Shown piece by piece: positions 1-10,717 of a stretch of DNA of 64,000 bases (position 1 is its first letter; each line of letters begins with the position of its first letter). Where the stretch lies: positions 1-64,000 of the forward strand of contig SWBL01000116.1 in the NCBI GenBank assembly GCA_024195585.1, in the 5' to 3' direction. The position numbers were made by a program, and so were the translations under genes. The notes beneath the pieces are model-generated. The model had not been told where the DNA came from. It made no database searches and saw only the letters and a list, made by a program, of their open reading frames with translations. Source of the DNA: Aureobasidium sp. EXF-3400 (Eukaryota; Ascomycota; Dothideomycetes; Dothideales; Saccotheciaceae).

Positions 1-98
1 GAGCCGTCATCTGCATGAGCTCTCTCTGGACACTTCTCGAGATCGAAAGGTACTGTGCATTTTGATAGCTTAGAAATTGCTTTGCGTCGAGTCGGGAG
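1..98 (+). mobile_element. MITE-like element copy 1, cut by window edge
   Basis: Right half of the repeat family described under the complete copies. It shows the inner CTCTCTCTGGACAC block, then CTGTGCATTTTGATAGCT, and ends in CGGGAG. That end is the reverse complement of the CTCC terminus that starts every copy. The left half lies outside the window, so inverted terminal repeats cannot be tested here. Confidence 0.55.
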
Positions 99-332
99 TT
101 GATCAAGTTAGGAGTTCAGGTCTGCCCTTGAACAGTGGCTCGGCGCGCTCGCGACTGACGATCAATAACCACACAAGCAGTCTTTGTCGGAACAAAGGGC
201 CAGAGACAACTTTTGGAGAAACAAGAATGATGCAGCCATATCTATGCATGCATGCGAATAGGAGGCGGAAGGCATCCAGACAAGGTACCGCAACGAGCAA
301 AAAGAGTTCCAGGACGAGATATCAAAAAAGAA

Positions 333-460
333 CACCGTGGGCAGGATTCGAACCTGCGACCTCCCGATCCGAAAGAATGACTGAAACGAATGAACCAATC
401 AAACGATGGTAACAAATGAATGACCAAGAATCGGGTGCGATACCACTACACCACCACGGC
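333..460 (-). tRNA. intron-containing tRNA, anticodon apparently CUU
   Basis: Read on the minus strand. The acceptor arm is GCCGTGG against CCACGGT (one G-U pair at the end) with discriminator G at 333. A D-arm with AGTGGTA follows, then a 5-bp anticodon stem CCCGA/TCGGG, a 5-base variable loop, and a T-arm GCAGG-TTCGAAT-CCTGC. The anticodon loop TT-CTT-G is interrupted after position 37 by an intron of about 56 nt (369-424), the usual nuclear position, and closes with A38. Standard placement reads the anticodon as CUU (Lys). The D-arm, variable loop and T-arm look more like fungal tRNA-Gly than tRNA-Lys, so the isotype is uncertain and a pseudogene is possible. A run of six T (minus strand, 323-328) just downstream suits Pol III termination. 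Confidence 0.75.
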
Positions 461-919
461 TTTTTTCGCTTATTAGGGCCTGTCGAACTTCAAATATAAA
501 GGTTGAGGTTTCGCGGGATGGCAGCGAGGTCATGCGATCACGGGAGCGGGAAAGAAGCTCGAATGAGGGAGTTTCTGAGCGGCGTCGCAAAAGTGCCGGA
601 GGTTTCGGAGCCTGCAGTGGGGACAGACGACCACAGATCGTTTTCTCTCGTACAAGTTCTCATACACGGCGTGCGACGAGAGAGATGTTGAGTCTTTGTC
701 GGTGTGGTAGTTCTACGTGAGGGAGGAGACCGCCGGTTTCGCATGGTTGACGAGCTTTCAATAATCTCCAGAGCGGGCTGTCTTAGTGGCAATTACTCAA
801 AATATACTTGGCAGCATCCGAGGTCAATCCCTTCTGTTCGGCAGCATCGAGAGCAGAATATCGTCCTTGGCAGCACTGGCAATCTCTTGCTGTCCAATGC
901 CATCAGGTCTAACAACGTC
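461..919. other. intergenic, no gene seen
   Basis: Lies between the tRNA and the 3' end of the membrane-protein gene. Only short, unconserved open frames are present; I see no repeat or RNA gene. Confidence 0.5.
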
Positions 920-1534
920 TCAATCTCCAGCATCCACAGTGTCGAGCAGCTTGGCACATGTGGTAACATGAACAGAAATCACAGTGCCAATGGTCGCCGC
1001 ACCCCTGGGGACTGCATGGCCCCATAAAGCTTTGCCTCTTGCACCTTCCAGAGCGGCGACAACAGCACTTCCAGTGGCACCGGCAGTAGCCCCCATCAGC
1101 CAGCATTTCCAGAACGGTTTCGGGGGCAAGGTTTCGCTAAATTTAGTGCTCAAGAAGGTATACGTGCCGAAGCAAAAGAAGAGTCGCAGAGTCTGAGCAC
1201 CTAGAGCAGTGGCAGTGGGTAAGCTTCTTGACTGGACCAGCGAGTGCATGAGAACTTCATTAAAGCCTCCTGCTGCACCTCCTAGTCCACCTGTGAACCA
1301 CACAGGCAATTGAAAGGGGGCGAGTATATGACGGGTTTGATCGAAGGTCCAGAAGCGGATACCAGCACGAAGTACGGGAGGTGTGGCTGCTGAAATAGAG
1401 GGGACCTTGGGTAGAAATGCCATGGGCAGACTGGCGAAGCCACCAAGACAGCCTGTAGAGAAGAAGCAGAATTGGCGAATTGGAGAGGGAAGGTCCAAAG
1501 ATCCGAGACGGATGTGCTCTCGTGGGAGCGCCAT
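920..1534 (-). CDS. predicted multi-pass membrane protein, unknown function
   Basis: A single-exon frame of 204 codons. The first in-frame ATG is at 1534 (protein begins MALPREHIRL). The frame stays open upstream but without an ATG, so an extra 5' exon is possible. The protein has several hydrophobic stretches and two glycine-rich patches (GGLGGAAGG near residue 85 and GATAGATGSA near residue 150), with small-residue spacing typical of packed membrane helices. This vaguely recalls Tim17/22-type channel proteins, but I see no diagnostic signature and do not assign the family. It is divergently arranged with chorismate synthase across about 420 bp. The frame is well conserved in character (no low-complexity bias), which favours a real gene. 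Function not recognised. Confidence 0.6.
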   Translation of the reverse strand: MALPREHIRLGSLDLPSPIRQFCFFSTGCLGGFASLPMAFLPKVPSISAATPPVLRAGIRFWTFDQTRHILAPFQLPVWFTGGLGGAAGGFNEVLMHSLVQSRSLPTATALGAQTLRLFFCFGTYTFLSTKFSETLPPKPFWKCWLMGATAGATGSAVVAALEGARGKALWGHAVPRGAATIGTVISVHVTTCAKLLDTVDAGD

Positions 1535-1954
1535 ATGTGTTAAAATTCCTATTATGATAGATGACAAGCAAAAAATATCAGGCGAAAGACGATGAGGGAG
1601 CACAAAGACTTTGGTGATGTCAAAAACATCACAAGGCTTCAATCGAGGGCAGTTTCATGCAAAGAGTAGAATGCAGCTCGGACTACAGAAGGCGAAAGAG
1701 CGAACAACATGTCAAAAAGGCAATGGAGAGATTTGGTGTTGATGCTCGATGATGTTGGTTGATTGAGTGACGTCGGAGGGGAAGTGGATTCAGAGCGGGC
1801 GATTTGGGAGTCGAATGGCAGGCGGACGCCGATCGCGGGCTGGACTTTTTCGAAGTGATGAGCAATAACCAATGACCATCCATTGACCAGTCGCTCTCAT
1901 TCTGTCGCTTTGTTTTATTCGTTACCGCCAGTCTTTTATACAACAACACACATT
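1535..1954. promoter_or_regulatory. divergent promoter region (membrane protein / ARO2)
   Basis: 420 bp between two divergent start codons, so it must hold both promoters. No classical TATA box or known operator is evident to me; nothing else is encoded. Confidence 0.5.
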
Positions 1955-3363
1955 ATGTCGACCTTCGGAACGCATTTCAGAGTAACAACGTGCGCGACCG
2001 CCCCTCGTCCCACACCTCAATCCCTCCGACTAACGCACTTCTCAATAGCTATGGCGAGTCGCACTGCCTTAGTGTCGGATGCATCGTCGACGGAGTGCCG
2101 CCGGGCATGGAGCTCACTGAGGCCGACATCCAACCTCAGATGACCAGACGCAGACCGGGACAGAGCGCCATCACAACACCACGCAATGAGAAGGACAAGG
2201 TCGAGATCCAGTCGGGCACCGAGTTTGGTGTCACTCTGGGCACCCCCATTGGCATGCGCGTCATGAACGAGAACCAGAGACCCAAGGACTACGGCAACAG
2301 CACCATGGACCTGTACCCTCGTCCCAGTCACGCCGACTGGACCTACCTGGAGAAGTACGGCGTCAAGGCCAGCAGTGGAGGTGGTAGAAGCAGTGCTCGC
2401 GAGACCATTGGTCAGTCCATACCTGTTCCTCGACATCAACTCGCCCACTGACATAGTACAGGCCGCGTTGCTGCCGGAGCCATTGCCGAGAAGTACCTCA
2501 GGCTCGCCCACGGTATCGAGATCGTCGCTTTCACCTCTTCTGTCGGCCACGAGCAGCTGTACCCTGCCACAGCAGACCACCCAACCCCCTCGACCAACCC
2601 CGAATTCCTCAAGCTGATCGATGAAATCACCCGCGAGAAGGTGGACGAGTTCCTGCCCGTCCGCTGCCCTGATGAGCAAGCCAACGACCGCATGGCCGAT
2701 CTGATCGCAAAGTACAAGCAAAAGGAAGACAGCATCGGTGGTAATGTCACTTGCGTTATCCGTAACGTGCCCTCTGGTCTGGGTGAGCCCTGCTTCGACA
2801 AGATGGAGGCAAAGCTGGCCCACGCCATGCTGAGCATCCCTGCCACAAAGGGCTTCGAGATTGGTTCTGGTTTCGGCGGTACAAGAGTCCCTGGTAGCAT
2901 TCACAACGACCCCTTCGTTGTTGCCCCTGCCCCCAAGGGTTCGGCCGCTGCTTCGGGTGCCGCCAAAGCCGGTATTGCTCGCCCTCGTCTTACCACAAAG
3001 ACCAACAACTCTGGTGGTATCCAGGGCGGTATTACCAACGGTGCCCACATTTACTTCACTGTTGGCTTCAAGCCAGCTGCTACTATTGGCCAGTCGCAAG
3101 CCACCGCTACCTACAACGAAACCGAGGGTGTTCTCGAGGCCAAGGGTCGTCACGACCCCTGTGTCGTTCCCCGTGCCATTCCCATTGTCGAGGCCATGGC
3201 TGCTCTCGTCATCATGGACGCCCTGATGGCTCAGAATGCTCGCCAGGCCACACGATCCCTGCTACCTCCTCTTCCTAACGTCATCTCGGTGCAAGCCGCT
3301 CAGCGTGCCGACGAGGCAGCCAGAGAAGAGCAACAAACCATCAACGTCGAGACGAAGAACTAG
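1955..3363 (+). CDS. ARO2: chorismate synthase
   Basis: Converts 5-enolpyruvylshikimate-3-phosphate to chorismate, the last shared step of aromatic amino-acid synthesis. The fungal enzyme is known to be bifunctional, with its own NADPH-dependent flavin reductase. Three exons: 1955-1989, 2049-2410 and 2462-3363 (introns of 59 and 51 nt), giving 432 residues, about 1.1-1.2 times bacterial AroC length as expected for fungi. Exon 1 encodes only [11 protein letters not shown] plus a split codon, joining to YGESHC...[12 protein letters not shown]. Other family signatures are [25 protein letters not shown], the FEIGSGF segment and the C-terminal [17 protein letters not shown]. The C-terminal tail ([13 protein letters not shown]...) is the hydrophilic extension seen in fungi. 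Cytosolic. Identification is very secure; both splice junctions restore conserved sequence. Confidence 0.97.
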
Positions 3364-4214
3364 ATCCGATCTTCGCAAAGCAATCTGCTGCAAAAATGTG
3401 GTGTACGGCGTACTGAGGATATAGAAAAAATGTTGGTGCTAGGGCAAAAAGGAAGGCTCATGTTGTTTTGATTGTTTTCTTGTATAACCTCAATATATCC
3501 CAATCCCGCGCTTCTACCTCTTTCGATCTGCCCCTGATATCTACCGAGTATACACAAGATTATTGTCTAGAGCTGAGTGATCGCTACCGAAGCCGAAACA
3601 CGTTAGGTCCGGCATTTCAATCTCATCTTGGCAGAAATCTCAGCCTCAAGTTTCAGCCCTATAATGACTTTATATCTGTTAGCGTTCAGTTTGCGGGTCT
3701 CGCTCATCTCGTTTACGCCTGCTACGCAGTCGCAATTGCTGTCAACTGTGTCATGTCTCCAAACCCTTGTGTTCTCAGCCCTTGATATATCGCCTTGAGC
3801 TGCGGTAAGTGCAGGGAAGGAAGGAAATTCATTCCAGACGGAACAGCGCTTCTCGTATATCGTTCCGACTGCGCGGCCGCAGCGGCATAAATTATTGCTG
3901 CTATCTGCCGTATATATGACAAGGACATAATGCCGATAATATAGAGACTAGGCAGCCCTTATAATTGCTCCTTCTTCGAATTCTGAGGGGTTTGGCGTTT
4001 GCAGGCTGCACCAAAGGTGAGAAGGAACCACACCTGAACTTATCGAGTAGGTGCGATGTGCTGTTGATCTTGCCTTCTTCCTATCCTCTGCGTACCTTTG
4101 TTTACGCCAATACCTACCCTCGATCGACCTTTTTCTGCGGCACCCACGACCGAGTATCATCAATCCTCTTCATCAGATCCCTCTACAGTCCGTTCGGGCG
4201 CTTCCCTCGCTGCA
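3364..4214. other. intergenic, no gene seen
   Basis: About 850 bp between two plus-strand genes: the 3' end of ARO2 and the promoter/5' leader of the RTA1-like gene. No supported coding frame or repeat. Confidence 0.5.
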
Positions 4215-5314
4215 ATGCCATCGTCACTGGATATACTCATCCGAGCAGCTGTTACTCGACCTGCTCATTGCACTAAAGATACATGCCCTGCATCTTACTC
4301 CGTCTACGGCTATGCACCAAATCTGGGCGCCAATGCTTTCTTCGTCGCTCTTTTCGCCCTCAGCTGTCTGGTCTTCTGCTATCAAGCCCGATTATATCGC
4401 AAATGGCTTGGCTTTTCTATTGCCATGATCCTAGGCACAGCGTTAGAAAGTGTTGGTATGTTCTTCGATCCAGCAGTGTCTCTCTTACGGACATAGCTAA
4501 CATACCCAGGCTACGGATCCCGCCTAGTTCTCTCCAACGACCCCTTTTCGCCAACTGGCTTCAAACTGAATATTGTCCTCTTGACCTTCGCCCCGGCCTT
4601 TCTGACCGCCGGAATATATCTCCTACTCAAGCAACTAACATTATCTCTGCAACCGCGCCTCTCACCGCTAAAGCCCTCTCTCTATACGCCAATCTTCGTG
4701 TCTTGCGATCTATTAGCCATCGTCCTGCAAGGCGCAGGCGGAGCCCTCTCAGTGGCTGCAGCCAATGGCACGAACAAGAAACTACTCGATCTAGGCGTGG
4801 ATGTCATGATCGCAGGACTTAGCAGTCAAGTAGTCACATTAGCCATCTTTGCGGCCCTCGCAGGTACATTCTTCCTCAGGATAGCTGGAGCTAAAGAGGG
4901 ATTGTCACCCGCTGCCGGCCATCTTTGGCAAGCAACGAATTTCCGCCTATTCATCGGTTCTGCAATCACGGCTTTCACCCTCATCTTCATCAGATGCGCG
5001 TATCGAATTGCTGAGCTCAAAGATGGATGGGGTAGTCCCATCATGAGAAGGGAAGGCGAGTTCATCGTGCTGGATTCTGTGTAAGTCTGAACTCCTCAAT
5101 ATCCTTCAGATCAGAAAAGGAAAGTGGAATGCCAAAGCTGACTTCTTGGAAAAATAGAATGATCTCTGTAGCTGCGGTGCTGCTCAATGTCTTCCATCCT
5201 GGTAGATGCTTCAAACAGAATCTCAAGGACACTGTAGTGGACCTATCATCGATTGATTACCAAGAGGTAGACGAGGAGGCTAGTAGCAATATGCAGTCTA
5301 AAGCACATGCCTAA
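4215..5314 (+). CDS. RTA1-like multi-pass membrane protein
   Basis: Member of the fungal RTA1/RTM1 family (lipid-translocating-exporter-like). These are seven-helix plasma-membrane proteins linked in yeast to resistance to aminocholesterol, to molasses toxicity and to sphingoid base handling. Exons 4215-4455, 4510-5080 and 5158-5314 give 322 residues; both introns (54 and 77 nt) have GTATGT or GTAAGT donors and CAG/TAG acceptors. The N-terminus has two Cys (HCTKDTCPASYSVYGY...PNLGAN), followed by helices. Family landmarks are the ILGTALESVGYGSR segment, SCDLLAIVLQGAGG, and the loop RCAYRIAELKDGWGSPIMRRE before the last helix; the cytosolic tail is acidic. The start at 4215 is the ATG immediately preceding the conserved region; an upstream in-frame extension exists but is unlike the family. 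Substrate cannot be read from the sequence. Confidence 0.9.
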
Positions 5315-5523
5315 GGAAAATTTCTCGAGATCATGCTACACACATACATATGATCGATCACCTTCCAATCTCTCCTCCCTATGATCTTCTCGTACATCGT
5401 ACAAAGAGTTATAGACTGCTTGGTACAACGTAGGACTTAAACGTGCCTAAACATAGCTTTTCTCTTGACAAAAAGGTGCAAAAAGGATGAGTACGTTGGC
5501 GTATGTAGAGCTAGCAAAAGAGA

Positions 5524-5594
5524 TGTCGCAGCCGTGAATCGAACACGGGGCTCGTGCATGGCAAGCACGAATTTTACCACTAAACCACTGCGAC
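5524..5594 (-). tRNA. tRNA-Gly (GCC)
   Basis: 71 nt, minus strand. The acceptor stem GTCGCAG/CTGCGAC is fully paired (7 bp), followed by discriminator A. The D-arm contains AGTGGTAA, the anticodon stem-loop is CGTGC-TTGCCAT-GCACG with anticodon GCC, and the T-arm has loop TTCGATT. No intron. A T4 run follows just downstream. Confidence 0.95.
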
Positions 5595-5932
5595 GAGAAG
5601 CTCACAATCACGTGATGTAGATGTGCTATTTGATATCGTATATATTGACTATTTCTTGAAAGAATATTGTCGAGGATACAGCCCTATCATCCTTTCGATC
5701 TCCTAGGGCACAGAACGCCGCAAAAAGACTAAAGGAAACGGGGGTACCAAGAGCTTGCAGAAAGAAACTGGGTATCTGATACTGTAATGGTAAGGAAAAA
5801 AGAAACACCCCTTCTAAGTAATGCATTCAAACCGAAAAGCAAACATTGAAGACCCCTTAACGCCTGAAAAGTAAAACCAGACCTCTCCCTCCCTCTGTGA
5901 AACCTGCTAAGACTAAAAGTCTAGATACCACT
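5595..5932. other. intergenic, no gene seen
   Basis: About 340 bp between tRNA-Gly and the 3' end of the RhoGAP gene; presumably the tRNA promoter flank and the RhoGAP 3' UTR. No coding or repeat signal. Confidence 0.5.
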
Positions 5933-8227
5933 TCACACAGCGGCATTCGACGTCCTCCTACTCAACCCAACATTGGAAGTTCTTCGACTGCTGCTGTTAC
6001 TGCTCACACTAGCCGCCCTAGCAATGCCAGCCCTTTCTTCATAGACCCTCTTAAGGTCATCTACTGAACTCTTTCTCAGGCCGATCTTCTCAACGACCGG
6101 TGCAATCCTGTTTGGATCCAGATGTTGGGCAGCAACCGAGGTGTTCTGTATTGACTCGATAGAAGCCATGCGTTTGAGCAGACCTGGTGATGGGGTCCTG
6201 GCAAAGGTGGGTGCGGAAAACGTGGTGTTAGAGGACGGATTGGAGAGGGAAGGTGCGCGGGAGGTTGTGCGCGAGGAGGCTGCCCATGTGGGTTTGATGA
6301 ACATGTTGTCGTCTCTTTTTGGTGGCGAGGGGACTCGGGCGGATGCTGAGCGTTGTGGTTGGACAGATGGTAAATCGTTGCCTGACGGTGAGCCTGGCGA
6401 TGCTGTGGATGATACTGGCTTTCTCTTCACCACATCGGCAGCGAGTGAATTTTTCAATTCGTTCATGAAATCGTTATGTACTGGGGGAGCTGGTTTGGGA
6501 GGGGTTGGCTTGGACGGCACATTGGGGGGAGACTCAGTGTACGGCAGAGTATTCCTGACGTCTGTGAAATCGCTCAATGGACTGGACTGGATTGCATGTG
6601 ATTGTGAGACGGAGCGGCTGGGGAAGTTTGCGTAAGATGGAGGAGCACCACCGCCTATTGGTGCAGGCTTGCGTTTGATGGGAGAAGCCAGGCTGTCAGT
6701 TCTCGCAGGAAACGTCGACTTGGGGTCCTCAGGCTGCCTCGTTTGTAAGGACGGACGAGGGGGAAGGACCGGCTTCTCAGACTCATCGTCTTGCAGAACA
6801 ATCCTGTGTGATTGCTCTTCAGAGTCGTGTGATGTATCCCTGTAGTTCTCCGACAGAGGGTCTTCATAGTCCTGAGCAGTTGGCGGAGGCCTGAGAGCAG
6901 CGACAAATGAGTCTGGAGCGGTTTGACAAGCGTCTCGCAGGCCATGCGGCCAATTCTCGACGGCAGCTTCGAGTATTCGACGAATGATAGAGGTCATCTT
7001 CGCGTCAGCCAATTGATCGGAACCGCATACGAGGGCTGGGGAGAAACAGATTGCTAGATTGTCAGGCGTCATCTTGTTGGTCGCCGAGTAGCTTGTGACG
7101 AGCGAAAGTAGTGGGATAAGGTGGAGTATCAGTATCAGTCTTGCTGTCTGAGAGAGACATGAGGTGCTTGACGTTGGCGATAGCATTTCGATCAGATCTC
7201 CCAGCTCAACATCAGTATCGGGACTTCCGAATTTGTATCTCAATTCGTCGTAGCAAGTTTCATGAAATATGGGAGTCTTCAGTTCTCGGTACCAGAGCTT
7301 GATGAGACCAGCTGCCAGATGTACACCATACGCATCTGACTGGTGAATGTGTCTGAGAGTTTGGTGATCCATGTCAGGCTGAGTGTAAGTGATTCCACCT
7401 TCTTTCCAGACAATAAATCGTTGGCCACGATCGTAGGCCTCCCTCAAGATGCCAACAAGAATCGACTGAGGGGGAATGCGGAAGATTCCCTCTGTCTTTA
7501 TGTTTTCGCTTTGGCATAGGAAAGTTGTTGTTTCTCTTAGCACGCGAGGCAGACGTCTCTGTCCATATAGACTGCGAGGCATGGGATCGTTGGCGCTGAA
7601 GGCTCTACGGCCACTGACATAAGGCGAATGAATGTCGGGTGAGAGACGGCGATCATGGAAATAGACGCTCGGTGGGATGAGCAGCTTCTCGATGGGGATA
7701 TGTAGGGCCAGAGACGTGAGAGTCGAGACGTGGACAATCTTCTTGCGGAACTTGGGAGAGACCATGGTGCCAAAGACCTCGATGAGCACACGCACCCAAC
7801 TGCGTTCGTGGACAACATAGAGCTTCTGCAGTCTCTTTCGCACCGCTCTGCTCAGCACGTGGTACGCCTGCAGGTACCAGCCCATACCCGGCCCAGTCTT
7901 CTTCTCGGATGTGGCGCTTTCGGGTTGTCCACCAGCAAAGAAGACAATCTCATACTCTTCGCCTGCAATCAACTCTTCCTCTCCTGGCAGTCTGGCGAGG
8001 ACGTAGGGTAGAAGCGCATCGTAGTCGACCTCAAAGGCATCGGGAAAGGCGGCGGCATTGAGGATGTAGACTGGTAGACCGGACTCGGACGGCAAGGGCG
8101 AGCGATAGAGGATGGATGCAGCAGTATCGGCGTATTCGTCGAGATATTCTGAAGAGGCTCGAGGTGGAGGGGCAGCACTGAGCGAGGTGCTGCGAAGTCG
8201 AGTCGCTCCTCGCGCAAAGGCCTTCAT
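5933..8227 (-). CDS. CRAL-TRIO/RhoGAP protein (p50RhoGAP-like)
   Basis: Single exon, 764 residues from the ATG at 8227. The frame stays open further upstream but has no ATG there, so I use this start. Residues about 50-190 form a Sec14/CRAL-TRIO_2 (BCH-like) lipid- or prenyl-binding module (GLPVYILNAAAFP, then VHERSWVRVLIEVFGTMVSPKF and a KKIVHVSTLTSL segment). Residues about 218-405 are a RhoGAP domain with the arginine finger in TEGIFRIP (near residue 251) and the closing motif NKMTPDNLAICFSPAL. The remaining 350 residues are Pro/Ser-rich with possible SH3-ligand stretches and no fold I recognise. The same domain order occurs in animal ARHGAP1/8, which accelerate GTP hydrolysis on Rho/Cdc42. 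The inferred role is control of polarity or secretion at membranes. The target GTPase is not readable from sequence. Confidence 0.93.
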   Translation of the reverse strand: MKAFARGATRLRSTSLSAAPPPRASSEYLDEYADTAASILYRSPLPSESGLPVYILNAAAFPDAFEVDYDALLPYVLARLPGEEELIAGEEYEIVFFAGGQPESATSEKKTGPGMGWYLQAYHVLSRAVRKRLQKLYVVHERSWVRVLIEVFGTMVSPKFRKKIVHVSTLTSLALHIPIEKLLIPPSVYFHDRRLSPDIHSPYVSGRRAFSANDPMPRSLYGQRRLPRVLRETTTFLCQSENIKTEGIFRIPPQSILVGILREAYDRGQRFIVWKEGGITYTQPDMDHQTLRHIHQSDAYGVHLAAGLIKLWYRELKTPIFHETCYDELRYKFGSPDTDVELGDLIEMLSPTSSTSCLSQTARLILILHLIPLLSLVTSYSATNKMTPDNLAICFSPALVCGSDQLADAKMTSIIRRILEAAVENWPHGLRDACQTAPDSFVAALRPPPTAQDYEDPLSENYRDTSHDSEEQSHRIVLQDDESEKPVLPPRPSLQTRQPEDPKSTFPARTDSLASPIKRKPAPIGGGAPPSYANFPSRSVSQSHAIQSSPLSDFTDVRNTLPYTESPPNVPSKPTPPKPAPPVHNDFMNELKNSLAADVVKRKPVSSTASPGSPSGNDLPSVQPQRSASARVPSPPKRDDNMFIKPTWAASSRTTSRAPSLSNPSSNTTFSAPTFARTPSPGLLKRMASIESIQNTSVAAQHLDPNRIAPVVEKIGLRKSSVDDLKRVYEERAGIARAASVSSNSSSRRTSNVGLSRRTSNAAV

Positions 8228-9163
8228 GCTGAAACAGACAGGCCGCCTTGTGTTAGTGCACCAGACGAATCGTGCCTTCAGATTCAGACGGAATAGTTGT
8301 AAAAGTCTCGACGGAATAGAGACACTTGAAGGTCGAGCGATAGACACAGGTGCAGCAGGTTACGTATGCAAGCACCAACTCGCAGCGCCTCGCACCCTAC
8401 GAGTTCACAAAGTCGTGGCCTATCGTTATGGTTTCAAAAATGCATTCGTATCACTCTGGCTCGTCAAGAGTTAGCCAGGTCACAGTATACAACGAGTAGC
8501 GCCGAATCTGTTTTTCGTTTCTTCTTCTTCTTGTGACAGGAGAGACTTTGCTTTCTTTGTTTGCGGCTCGTCAACAATCAAACTCAGGGTCTCCATGCAG
8601 CCCGCAGTGGGGTCGACAGTTGAACCAACATCTCCCGAGTCGACTTTTAACATGACGCATCATCTCTTGTCAATCAACATGATCCACAAGTCATGGACTT
8701 CTGCATTATAAGAAGTGGCCTGCTATAATACGTGTTGCATCTTTGCGTCCGCTGTTCAGGCCATCATGAGCTTTGAATGCTGAAGTCCAAATCTGCTCGC
8801 CTACAGCAGAAGCAACGAGTTTATACTCGGCCGCTTCTTATCTGTCTATGCTTTCTTTCCCGGACAACCTCCAATCGGTTTTCCATAAACTCTGCACAAC
8901 ACGAGCTTGAATTTGCATGTCATCGATGATTTGTGATGTCCATCAGGGTTGCAACCAATTGTCATTACCAAATGCAAAAGTCTCGACGCACGGGAGCCAT
9001 CCGTCTTGCCCGGCTGCTATGCCGTGCTCAAGAATATTATTACTCGAGACATCGCGCCCTAAAGCACGCCTTCTGAATGACAACCTTTGAATTTCGTCAA
9101 ACTTTTGACCGAACTCATCAACCTTTGTACTCATCAACAACATATATCGTATCTCATCATTAT
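8228..9163. other. intergenic, no gene seen
   Basis: About 940 bp upstream of the RhoGAP start and downstream of the peroxiredoxin stop. Only short unconserved frames; no repeat found. Confidence 0.5.
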
Positions 9164-10008
9164 CTACAACTTTGCTGCCGTCTCGCCAGCACCCTTTGTT
9201 TCCTCTTCCTCGGCTTCAGCGGCTCTGGCTTCAGCCTTCTCGCCGACACCGGAGCCGCCCATCTTCGCGACAACACCTTTGACTACTTCGAGGGTTGCTG
9301 CTGGACCTCCAGGCTCAGCTGCCAGAACCTCGCCGTCCTTCTTGACAACGAAAACTCCACGAGTGGTTCCCTTGGGTGCTTTCTTGAGACCAATCGCTCC
9401 GATGAGCGAAGCTGAAGGGTCACATAGCAGAGGGTATGGGAGCTTTTGCTTGTCCTTGAATGTCGTGTTTGCCTTGGGCGAGTCGGTGCTCAGACCGTAG
9501 ATGCTGAGTCCAGCTGCTGTCAAAGGTTCATACGAGTCTCTGAAGAGACAAACCTGGGTCGTGCCTTGAACACATCATATCAGCACCCAGCACTATGAGC
9601 CAAGAGGAGCGGGCCAGAGAAGAAACAATATCTTCTTTGACAATTGAAACGGGAAAACTCACAGCCTGGGGTTGATGCCTTAGGATATGTGAAGAGCACA
9701 AGGCCTTCTTTGCTCTCGTCGACCAGCGTCTTGAGCGTAACCTTGCGACCGTCGTTGGTCTCGATTTCACCACCAAAGCCATCGAAGTCAATCTTGTCTC
9801 CAGGTTTAGGAGGTCCAGAGGCAGCCTTGGATTCTGGCTCAGGCGCGGCAGCAGGAACAGCACTCGGTTCCGGTGGAGCAGGTTCAGCGGCAGTTTCGGC
9901 AACAGTCTCGGACTTTCCATTGGCTTTGGTCGCCTTTGCCTTGCGCTCTTTCTTTGGTGCTGGGGCAGGAGCCGGAGGGGGAGTCTTGCGCTTGCGGAGT
10001 TCAACCAT
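9164..10008 (-). CDS. DOT5: peroxiredoxin, PrxQ/BCP type (nuclear thiol peroxidase-like)
   Basis: Thioredoxin-dependent peroxidase of the bacterioferritin-comigratory (PrxQ) class; yeast Dot5 is its nuclear representative. Two exons (9663-10008 and 9164-9564, 98-nt intron GTGAGT...AAG) give 248 residues. The intron falls inside the active-site Cys codon: YPKASTPG-C-TTQVC. This rebuilds the peroxidatic Cys and a resolving Cys five residues later, the atypical 2-Cys arrangement. Residues 1-70 are a Lys/Pro/Ala-rich low-complexity leader (KKERKAKATK could serve as a nuclear signal). The catalytic fold follows (PGDKIDFDGFGGEI..., GLSIYGLSTDSP, LPYPLLCDPSASL, TRGVFVVKKDGEV), ending in a Glu/Ala-rich tail. 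The start is the ATG at 10008; an upstream in-frame extension has no fitting character. The family is sure; nuclear location is inferred. Confidence 0.92.
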
Positions 10009-10541
10009 GATAGCGGGAAGCAGCTGGACGAGAAGACGAACGAAGGTTTCGGGTGGGATACGATAGATCAAGCGGTGCTTTCACGCGTTCTCGATGCTAA
10101 CTAGAGAGTGCTAGCAGAGTTGTCCGACAAGCAATTGTCAGCAAGAAGCTCGAGGGAAGCTCGAAGGAGCTCTCGAGCAGTTTACGCGCCAGCTTCGCGA
10201 TCAACCCCGCCCTCGGCAGAATTGACCTCGAACAAGCGGCTTCCTTACCAGCCAAGCTTCTTTACCAGGCTCACTCCGAACACTCCGACCCCGACCATCG
10301 CCGACTGCCGAGTTTTGCAGCTCGCGACTTTGCAACAGCCGTGCAACCTGAGGCGATGGAATAATCTCCGGTGTTTCTTCTTGGTCTTTCGAGAACCGAC
10401 CGCTGCGACGAGATCGGAGTCGACTTTCGCTTTGACGTCTTGGCTAGAGATGCCTTCGCTCTGGAAATTTTTCAATGACTCGGGATGGGGATGCCTGGTC
10501 CCTCCAACAGGGACCAAGTCCTATCGATCTCTGTATAACCT
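10009..10541. other. intergenic, no gene seen
   Basis: About 530 bp upstream of the peroxiredoxin gene (its promoter) and left of a MITE copy. No supported coding frame. Confidence 0.45.
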
Positions 10542-10717
10542 CTCCGTGTGCTGAAGCCAGTCATAGTGAAGCTATCGAAATGCACAGTTGCGATACAAAT
10601 TCGAGTCTGGCCATTGAGATAGCCTTTGATAGGCTTCTCTCTGCGGAGACTACATTCTCTACGAAAGAATCGTGCATTTCTAAAGCTACACTATGACTGT
10701 CTCTAACCCATGGGGAG
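10542..10717. mobile_element. MITE-like element copy 2 (complete, 176 bp)
   Basis: One of the best-preserved copies. The left end CTCCGTGTGCTGAAGCCAGT... and the reverse complement of the right end CTCCCCATGGGTTAGAGACA... match over about 46 bp, running inward through TCATAGTG, an AGCTWT block and GAAATGCAC. The centre carries GAGTCTGGCCATTGAGATAG, shared almost letter for letter with copy 9. No obvious target-site duplication. No coding capacity, so it would depend on a transposase elsewhere. Inserted between the peroxiredoxin and amino-acid-transporter promoters. Confidence 0.75.

Noticed and set aside
2017..3153. 378-codon open frame on the minus strand inside chorismate synthase
   Set aside because: Mirror of the biased codon use of ARO2; Gly/Val/Leu-rich translation without any domain.
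8228..8347. N-terminal extension of the RhoGAP protein by 40 residues
   Set aside because: The extension starts at a GTG codon; the first ATG in frame is at 8227.
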